Made by a program: the position numbers and the translations under genes. From Anastrepha obliqua (lineage: Eukaryota; Arthropoda; Insecta; Diptera; Tephritidae), in NCBI RefSeq assembly GCF_027943255.1, contig NC_072894.1:60515601-60579600 (forward strand): DNA of 64,000 nucleotides, written 5' to 3'. Of this stretch, positions 60,501 through 64,000 are shown piece after piece. The notes below the pieces were generated by a model, which made no database searches, was not told the origin of the DNA, and saw nothing but the letters and a program-made list of their open reading frames with translations. Each line of letters begins with the position of its first letter. The first letter of the stretch is position 1.

Positions 60501-60779
60501 GAACTAAATTTATTATTCAAATTTTTGTTTAATACTTTTTTTCTTACCTTTAAATATAGGCGAGGCGGTCCATGTATGCGCTGCACTTTGGCCCAGAAAC
60601 TGCCCCACCGATATCTCCAATAGAATGATAGGCAAACCGACTAGAAATAATAGTGTTATGTATGGAATTAAATACGAAGAGCCATATTTATCCAATTCTC
60701 TGGGGAAACGGACTATATTGGCGTAAGTGACATTCAAGCAGATGCACAGCACGAGCCCACGAAATATCGAACATTTGGT
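43624..60779 (-). CDS. Divergent SLC6-family transporter, 3' four exons (N-terminus outside window)
   Basis: Join of 60779-60548, 49049-48904, 48690-48530 and 45520-43624 gives 811 residues plus stop. All three junctions have GT donors and AG acceptors with compatible phases (1, 0, 2). The product is a polytopic membrane protein of the sodium/chloride-dependent neurotransmitter transporter fold. TM1 carries NIVRFP (residues 21-26, family consensus NVWRFP). The TM6-like stretch has NALMQVLFATNCGFG, and a late helix pair carries IYGVKNIYTDLE, equivalent to the family FYGVxRFxxDIE. Membrane segments span residues ~8-490, followed by a ~317-residue cytoplasmic tail. The family usually has ~600 residues, so this tail is unusually long. 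It resembles insect orphan SLC6 members (bedraggled or CG43066-type), but I cannot decide which, so no symbol is given. The 11.5-kb intron is full of transposon relics. Upstream coding exons and the promoter were not found before 64000. Substrate is unknown. Confidence 0.9.
45826..46095 (+). repeat. tRNA-derived SINE, near full length, in SLC6 intron 3
   Basis: The head GGCCGCCGCAGCCGAATGGT has an A-box match, and B box GTTCGAGTC follows at 45877-45885. The body runs through GGCAATAGCAAACCTCC, AAAAAGCTCCTCATAAAAA, ATTTGTGGAAAAACATCAAG and ACGCATACCC. It is antisense to the SLC6 transcript. The internal pol III promoter elements are the evidence for tRNA origin; the tRNA body does not fold as an intact tRNA by eye. 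Confidence 0.85.
46100..47550. other. Intronic sequence, no gene recognised
   Basis: Intron 3 of the SLC6 gene; AT-rich with A runs at 46870-47000. Confidence 0.5.
47555..47562 (+). promoter_or_regulatory. Isolated TATA-box-like sequence
   Basis: TATAAAAG in a GC-richer context (GGCTATAAAAGGCAGGCGCC), opposite in direction to the SLC6 gene. No convincing coding frame follows within 300 bp, so a promoter is only a possibility (non-coding RNA or chance). Confidence 0.25.
47730..47775. repeat. 10-bp tandem repeat
   Basis: Three consecutive copies of GGCTTGGTGG-like units. Confidence 0.85.
47878..47892. repeat. Three TTAGG units
   Basis: TTAGGTTAGGTTAGG directly abuts the mariner fragment beginning at 47893. 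Similar CCTAA arrays end the LINE at 60471-60486. Confidence 0.8.
47893..48010 (+). mobile_element. mariner transposase fragment around the first catalytic Asp
   Basis: The plus strand reads DIVTDDESWIYAYKLEKNIN with RQYG following, matching IVTGDESWIYAYDPETKxQSxxW. The catalytic Asp is preserved but the fragment ends within ~40 residues and runs into a LINE fragment. Confidence 0.75.
48040..48245 (+). mobile_element. LINE 3' fragment
   Basis: The plus strand encodes RRKKWQ, then (after a stop) IGHTLRKIDDNIAKQSLRWI and GRSRTTWRRSTEAEMRSL. This is the RTE-type LINE C-terminus (KWxWIGHTLRKxxxxIAKQALxWNPQGxRxxGRPxxTWRRxxExEM). It ends ~290 bp downstream of the SLC6 exon boundary at 48530. Confidence 0.8.
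48530..48690 (-). CDS. SLC6 gene, internal exon (extracellular loop 2 to TM4)
   Basis: The acceptor is AAACATTTAG; the donor is AA|GTAATT, which leaves two bases completed by the C at 45520 to make Asn180. It encodes 53 full residues: a short loop with NSGQECLQRTF, corresponding to the family's (S)PxxEFYxRxVL segment, then the helix FGMLAVGLIGIWIVVMLWLV. Loop 2 is much shorter than in monoamine or GABA transporters. The second loop Cys (in QEC) may pair with the Cys in FREC of the preceding exon, by analogy with the family disulfide. Confidence 0.88.
48904..49049 (-). CDS. SLC6 gene, internal exon (TM3 region)
   Basis: Acceptor TTTATACAG and donor GTAAGT. The two leading bases complete the Gly codon split with the upstream exon, giving FKGACIISRF across the junction. 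The exon encodes a hydrophobic helix (STIWVSLQAVLAVAYIGMFI) ending in FRECVGN, where the family has the start of extracellular loop 2 and its conserved Cys. It ends in phase 0 after Pro126. The upstream intron is 11,498 bp and the downstream one 213 bp. Confidence 0.9.
49410..49505 (-). repeat. tRNA-derived SINE, 3' tail only
   Basis: TTGGTGCGTGCCCTTCTGTTAGGTATATAGCCGAGCTCCTCCTCCTATTTGTAGCGTGCGTCTTGATATGGTTCCACAAATA matches the tail of the copy at 56742-57003. The head is absent. Confidence 0.8.
49580..50140. mobile_element. Foldback-like element with arms of 16-bp tandem units
   Basis: The left arm (49580-49730) is a chain of units close to ATTCTGTATTGACGAA. The right arm (49929-50140) is the same unit inverted, TTCGTCAATACAGAAT, repeated about a dozen times. 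The ~200-bp centre has a GC-rich hairpin GCGGCC-TTC-GGCCGC (49836-49850) and two copies of TTTTTGCGTAGAACT(T/C)CTTTT (49808 and 49902). No transposase is encoded. Drosophila Foldback and Galileo elements have this architecture; relationship by sequence was not testable. It sits in the SLC6 11.5-kb intron. Confidence 0.75.
50145..51295. other. Intronic sequence, no gene recognised
   Basis: AT-rich SLC6 intron DNA without recognisable elements. Confidence 0.45.
51298..51530. mobile_element. 233-bp MITE with 25-bp TIRs and TA flanks
   Basis: The left end CAAGGTGGTGCGAAATTAGT and the inverse of the right end CAAGGTGGCGCAAAATGAAT agree at 20 of 25 positions over the full terminus. TA flanks both sides (51296-51297, 51531-51532). 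There is no coding capacity. A fragment of the same family is at 19065-19198. Tc1/mariner-superfamily mobilisation is likely from the TA target. Confidence 0.8.
51850..52700 (-). mobile_element. LINE RNase H domain and C-terminus, decayed
   Basis: The minus strand shows NLVTIFTDGSKATITAFAVT (first RNase H Asp), then (shifted) a FTAEAFAIHKAL-type segment and KIAFLWVSGHVGISGNEQAA (the WxxGHxGIxGNExAD block). LKKILRSHQKRFTEWKNYQH and a RTGHTxLTHxxL-like end follow. Frameshifts separate the blocks. Located in the SLC6 intron, same direction as the gene. Confidence 0.85.
52720..55055. other. Intronic sequence, no gene recognised
   Basis: The frames at 53586-53927 (113 codons) and 53021-53319 are unrecognised and lack splice-supported context. 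A TATG/GTAT microsatellite lies at 53606-53623. Confidence 0.4.
54415..54470. repeat. (GTAT)n/(TG)n microsatellite
   Basis: Repeated GTAT units followed by TATATATGTGTGTGTG. Confidence 0.9.
55060..55735 (+). mobile_element. R1-like LINE C-terminal fragment
   Basis: It begins with degraded MPIDLMAHHQ-type residues. A 146-codon frame (55129-55569) follows, with QRYQRRWDTESSGRWMLKKI, PIIGKWIQRSFGKVGYIMTQ, then CIYCETPRDFAEHTLFNC. This matches the R1-clade end (WQxxWxxxxxGRWTxxLIPxIxxWxxRxxGxVxxxLTQxLxGHGxF...CxxCxxxxETxxHxxFxCxRF). It lies antisense inside the SLC6 intron. Confidence 0.85.
55740..56740. other. Intronic sequence, no gene recognised
   Basis: AT-rich intronic DNA. Confidence 0.45.
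56742..57003 (-). repeat. tRNA-derived SINE, best preserved copy
   Basis: Read on the minus strand: head GGCGGCCGCCGTGGCCGAAT with GGGTTGGTGCG (A-box region), and B box GGTTCGAATCTC (56940-56929), a perfect match to the tRNA consensus GGTTCGANNC. The body contains GGCAATGGCAAACCTCCGAG, GCCATGAAAAAGCTCCTCAT, CCGTTCGGAGTCGGCTTGAA and CCATTTGTGGAACAACATCA. The tail is AGGAGGAGGAGCTCGGCCAA, ending with ACACCC and CGCGCCAATTA. About 262 bp. No LINE-like 3' pairing was established. Confidence 0.9.
57440..58300 (+). mobile_element. LINE relic with RNase H, related to 5075-6180
   Basis: It shows SSVFTDVSKMESGGGAGVFF (TDGS mutated to TDVS), KLLETNEFFKQRPSRSCKHA in shifted frame (family VFQAEVFAILQACK), and a degraded FPYLGSWAHEYR(R)K...G-N-E-I-A-D segment. 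PLLQKVWGSCREKDC and a Cys/His end near 58140 follow. It shares nucleotide blocks with the relic at 5490-5700. It is antisense within the SLC6 intron. Confidence 0.8.
58350..59072 (+). mobile_element. mariner relic with a preserved right end
   Basis: The first part in shifted frames: IHHHDPKSKQEAKEWCEPG, KRVLGHKSAKKMLASVF, VDYLETSKTINSEY, then FHQDSAPVHKS. The open C-terminal frame (58774-59004) has LEQPPHLSDLAPGDFHLFPD, LKKCMHGKCFSSKGEVITAV and GVQGNYTE. The right end TCACAAAACTTTTTGAACAACCTAG precedes TA. Catalytic Asp positions are partly retained (DLAPGD) but the reading frame is broken several times. Same subfamily as 1-235. Confidence 0.85.
59080..60055. other. Intronic sequence, no gene recognised
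   Basis: AT-rich intron sequence close to the 60548 donor; small CACTTG repeats at 59840-59870. Confidence 0.45.
60060..60490 (+). mobile_element. LINE C-terminus and 3' UTR ending in CCTAA repeats
   Basis: The plus strand reads GIITGHCPRGTHAVRLGITS, then FCDSCMEDEVESSQHMLLSC and PAFGGLRFKYLG (ITGHxxxxxHxxRxG...CxxCxxxEExxxHxLxxCPAxxxxR pattern). A pyrimidine-rich 3' UTR and TAACCTAACCTAACCT at 60471-60486 follow. Fairly young looking compared with the other LINE pieces, but only the last ~55 codons are present (5' truncated). It lies antisense, ~60 bp from the SLC6 exon. Confidence 0.85.
60471..60486. repeat. TAACC pentamer tail
   Basis: Three TAACC units (complement TTAGG-like, as GGTTA) at the 3' end of the LINE fragment. 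Confidence 0.85.
60548..60779 (-). CDS. SLC6 gene, first visible exon (TM1-TM2)
   Basis: The acceptor is a CAG after a pyrimidine-rich CTCTCAC at 60780-60788; the donor GTAAGA follows 60548. The exon starts in phase 0 and ends after one base of a Gly codon. It encodes TM1 with NIVRFP, then DKYGSSYLIPYITLLFLVG and LEISVGQFLGQ, closely following the family layout (RFPYxxxxNGGGAFLxPYxxxLxxxGxPxxxLExxxGQ). The Asp or Gly that usually lies three residues before the Asn is Thr18, and the Trp of NVWRFP is Val23. The exon opens right at TM1, so the cytoplasmic N-terminus must come from exon(s) further upstream. Confidence 0.9.
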
Positions 60780-63700
60780 CTGGTGAGAGGGAAAGAGATA
60801 AAAAGAATGATAAATTAATGGATTTGTGTTTATTCTTTTATTTATGTATATGTATATGTATATGTATAAGTGACTTTCTAAGGTAAACAATTTAATTTAA
60901 GGTAAGCAATTACATTTAAGTAAAGAAATGAATAAATGGAAAGAATTCATTGCTAACCTATACGGAACGCAGTATTAAAGTATAGAGTATTAAAATTTTT
61001 CAAGAATATTTTAATTTTTTATAGTTTTATTATATTTTTTTTCTTATTTGGTTTGAGTGCATTTTTGTTTTGTGCCAGTTTTTATTGGAGGTTTCGCTCA
61101 AATTTATAAACTTAACTGATAATATGCAGCGTGGGTAGCTAAGCTACAACAACAAAATTATATAAATACGTGTTTTTTCATTACTACTCCAAAAGTTATC
61201 TTTATTGATATACTATAAGTATATTGTTGATTTCGAATTTTTGGAATAATTTTGTTTTTATTTGGTTTCATTTGTTGCAAAAGAAAAAGGTTGCTTGTAT
61301 GTAAATGACATTTTGTATATTCGTGATCAAATAGCACTAAAACTCAGTGAGTATTTTGAGAGGCAGGTCAATGTAGGTTGAGGAGTCAAGTGAAATATAT
61401 TTGAATTAGTAACGACACTTCTTGAGTATCACGCCTAGTCGAGGAGCTGGAGGCACCTGGGCTTAACTAAGGAGCTAAACCAAGTAGTCAGCGAATGAAT
61501 TTCTAGATTTCTTGAAGGGTGTAGATGAAGTACTGTGAAGGCTGGATGGGGACAATAGATCATAAGATCGAATGTCCACCTCAAATATATCTATCTTTGT
61601 AACCTTTTCTTTGAGAGCTTGAAAGCCTTTCGTCTTTCTTCAACTAAAAAAAAGGCTGCTCCTCTCTTAAGGTTCCCACTGAAGCTTAACCAAATGAAGC
61701 ATTGCTTTCATAAAACGAATCTGAACGCTTCAAATTAATAAATAGATACATTTGAGGTTTGCACTTCGATCCCATGGCCTTTTGTGCCCTCTACTCATCA
61801 AACTACCTCAACCATATCCAGTTCCCTTATTAATCTCAAAATAGAGCTGTACTGAACTTATGTGCATTTCTTCTGGCTGCAATTGGCCGCTTCTCCGCTG
61901 TTTAGTGCTACATTCAAGGACAACGTGTATTGGGGTATCCGGAGATTGATAGCCAAAACAACAAGACTAAGCTAATGCGTATTATGACTGCGCAATCTGC
62001 AATGGCACGTGAGAATGCCCATGAGCATTCTCAGTTAATTATAAGCGAGGATTGTGAATTTCCTAATTTTGGGTGTGTTGTCTTATAACAAAGAAAAGCT
62101 CGGGTCCTATTGGTAACGAAGCCGAAGCCTCGAATGCAAATGCGTCCGATACTGTTATACCTCTTTGTTTTGAGACCCAAATAAGCCAGATGCGATTGTG
62201 CGTTCCTAAAAAATTAAATTTCTTAATACCATACGCTCAAAGACCAATGAGGACTTAGTCTCACAGCCAGGCGCTGCTTTGAGCGCCACCTGACTGCCTC
62301 TCAGAATGGCAATTCGCTTGTTTCACAAATTTCTGTTTAAATTTATCTCTGCACGGCTTGGAAAACTATACATCGACACAAAATGTTTAGTTCTGTTATC
62401 ATATATAATATTAAAATGCCTAATATTAAATGCCTTCGAGCTATCTGTATATCAATGCAGGATATACTCTTACGTGTTATACGTTTGCCTTGTCATCCAG
62501 TTCTAGTTAAGTCGCTTTAGATTCAGTTGCATTTGATCTCAATCCATGGAGATCAGTTTGCCGAAGCACATACATATACAATCACAAATTTAAAGGAAGG
62601 AAGTTACGTAAGGCGGAGTCTCTTCCTATAATTCTAGTGCGCGGTCGTGTGGACTGGAAATCCCACATTGTATGTTCTGAGTGATGCCAGATTTTTTTTT
62701 TATTTAGTTTAACTGCCCTCGTATGTACTAGAACCTAAAATAGATAAAATTCTTACCAAGCTTACAAGGATTTAAAAGTTTCCAATACTTATAGAGTATT
62801 TGGATAAGCTACGCATCCAATCACTGCACCCTCTGTGTAATTCACAGCTATTGAGTTCATCTCACTTATGAGTCAAAAGTTTTCGCATATCAAAACTAGT
62901 GCACACTAAATAACCGTCCATTTCCATTTTAACTATATTTTACTACTTATTTATGATGACAATTTCTTCTCACTATGCGTCGCATTTAACCACGACATAC
63001 CAGTGGCAGCCATAAAAACAACAATCAAAGTAATACCAACTGGAGTAGCTTCAGTAGAAAGCACCAAATGCAAATCCGATCTTTAAATCATACAAACAAA
63101 CACATACGCATTAGCTTAAAGAGAAATTGAAAGTATTGCGGTTAAAAGCCGCAAAGATGCTGAAAGTTTTAAAATTACCCCCAATCGGAAGAGAAGAGAA
63201 GGGAGACAATAATATTTATAAATAACCAAGATGAAAGGTAGGTACGCTGTAGAAAATACAAAGTGCGAAAAGGAAATCATCACAAAAATTTCAACTACAG
63301 CTGAATTTAATATAACAGGGAATTTACTTAAGTTTAAATGCGTTATCGAAGGCAGCAAAACAAGCTGTAGAGGATGATGTTACAGTATAATTAAAAGTAG
63401 CTTCGCTGCCACGCTGGTGTGAAAATACTTTCTCAGCAACTTACAAGTAAGTAGCACCTATCTGTTTCTCCACAAAGCGACTTGGCAAGAATTTGAAAGC
63501 AACAAAAAATGGAAATTTAATTAACACTTAAGCGAATCACAAAACCGACACAAATGTGAGAAATACTGCGCACATCAACTTAAGTGCATATAACACCATT
63601 TAAGCAAAACTTGTTTAGCAGTTAAGTTAGAATTAGCTTACGAAATTCGCAATAAACTGAAAAGAGTGGACATGCAGATAGCAAAAATATAGACAAACTG

Positions 63701-64000
63701 CAAAATTCCGAACGGAACGACCATATAAGCAGTACTGCAATATTTTGTTATTATTCCGGTGATGGGCGATATATATAATATTTGTTTTACATTTGGTCAA
63801 AGTGAACTAGTGTGCAGTTTTATTGTATAAACTTCCTTATTTCAAGCATTTGCACAAGCAAAGAGCCGTTTTAATAAAAATTAATATAGAGTAATAATTA
63901 TTAATTAATAAATAAATGTTACATATCCACGTTTGTATATTTTATTGAAAAATTACTCGCTAAGGTATGTTTTAGTTAAGTTTAGTACTGTAATTATGTT
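60780..64000. other. Upstream SLC6 intron or flank, no exon found
   Basis: I searched the minus strand for an SLC6 N-terminal exon and found none. The frames at 63358-63116 and 62073-62258 have no family motifs. A GTATAT microsatellite lies at 60845-60868. The first coding exon(s) probably lie beyond the right edge. Confidence 0.5.

Noticed and set aside
60780..64000. SLC6 N-terminal exon within the window
   Set aside because: No minus-strand segment ends with a phase-0 donor and an SLC6-like N-terminus; probably outside.

Overview
The window is AT-rich eukaryotic DNA, most likely from a dipteran and probably a tephritid fruit fly. The clues are short introns alongside one very long intron, a CAG/CAA-rich (opa-type) coding stretch, many mariner/Tc1 relics, a tRNA-headed SINE, and LINE tails ending in TTAGG-like pentamers. 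The species is inferred from general familiarity with such repeats; no search was possible.

Only one host gene is supported: the 3' part of a divergent SLC6 (neurotransmitter:sodium symporter) gene on the minus strand. Four exons can be joined with canonical GT/AG borders and matching phases: 60779-60548, 49049-48904, 48690-48530 and 45520-43624 (stop at 43626-43624). They encode 811 residues, running from the TM1 'NIVRFP' motif to a C-terminal S-T-E-L. Introns are 11,498, 213 and 3,009 bp. The N-terminal exon(s) and promoter were not found and probably lie beyond 64000.

The remaining ~43 kb on the left, and the introns, are dominated by decayed transposable elements. The best defined are a complete Tigger/pogo-like element with 22-bp terminal inverted repeats and TA target duplication (27685-29637), a Tc1-like element with matched 26-bp termini (13445-14718), an internally deleted Tc1/mariner-type element with an open C-terminal transposase frame (26861-27388), a 233-bp TA-flanked MITE (51298-51530), and a foldback-like element whose arms are tandem 16-bp units in opposite orientation (49580-50140). 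There are about twelve mariner relics, at least six LINE relics with reverse transcriptase or RNase H pieces, and seven or more copies of a tRNA-derived SINE.

The transposases are nearly all broken by stops, frameshifts or deletions, so this looks like old, layered repeat DNA around one conserved gene. No rRNA, authentic tRNA, CRISPR or other host protein gene could be supported.
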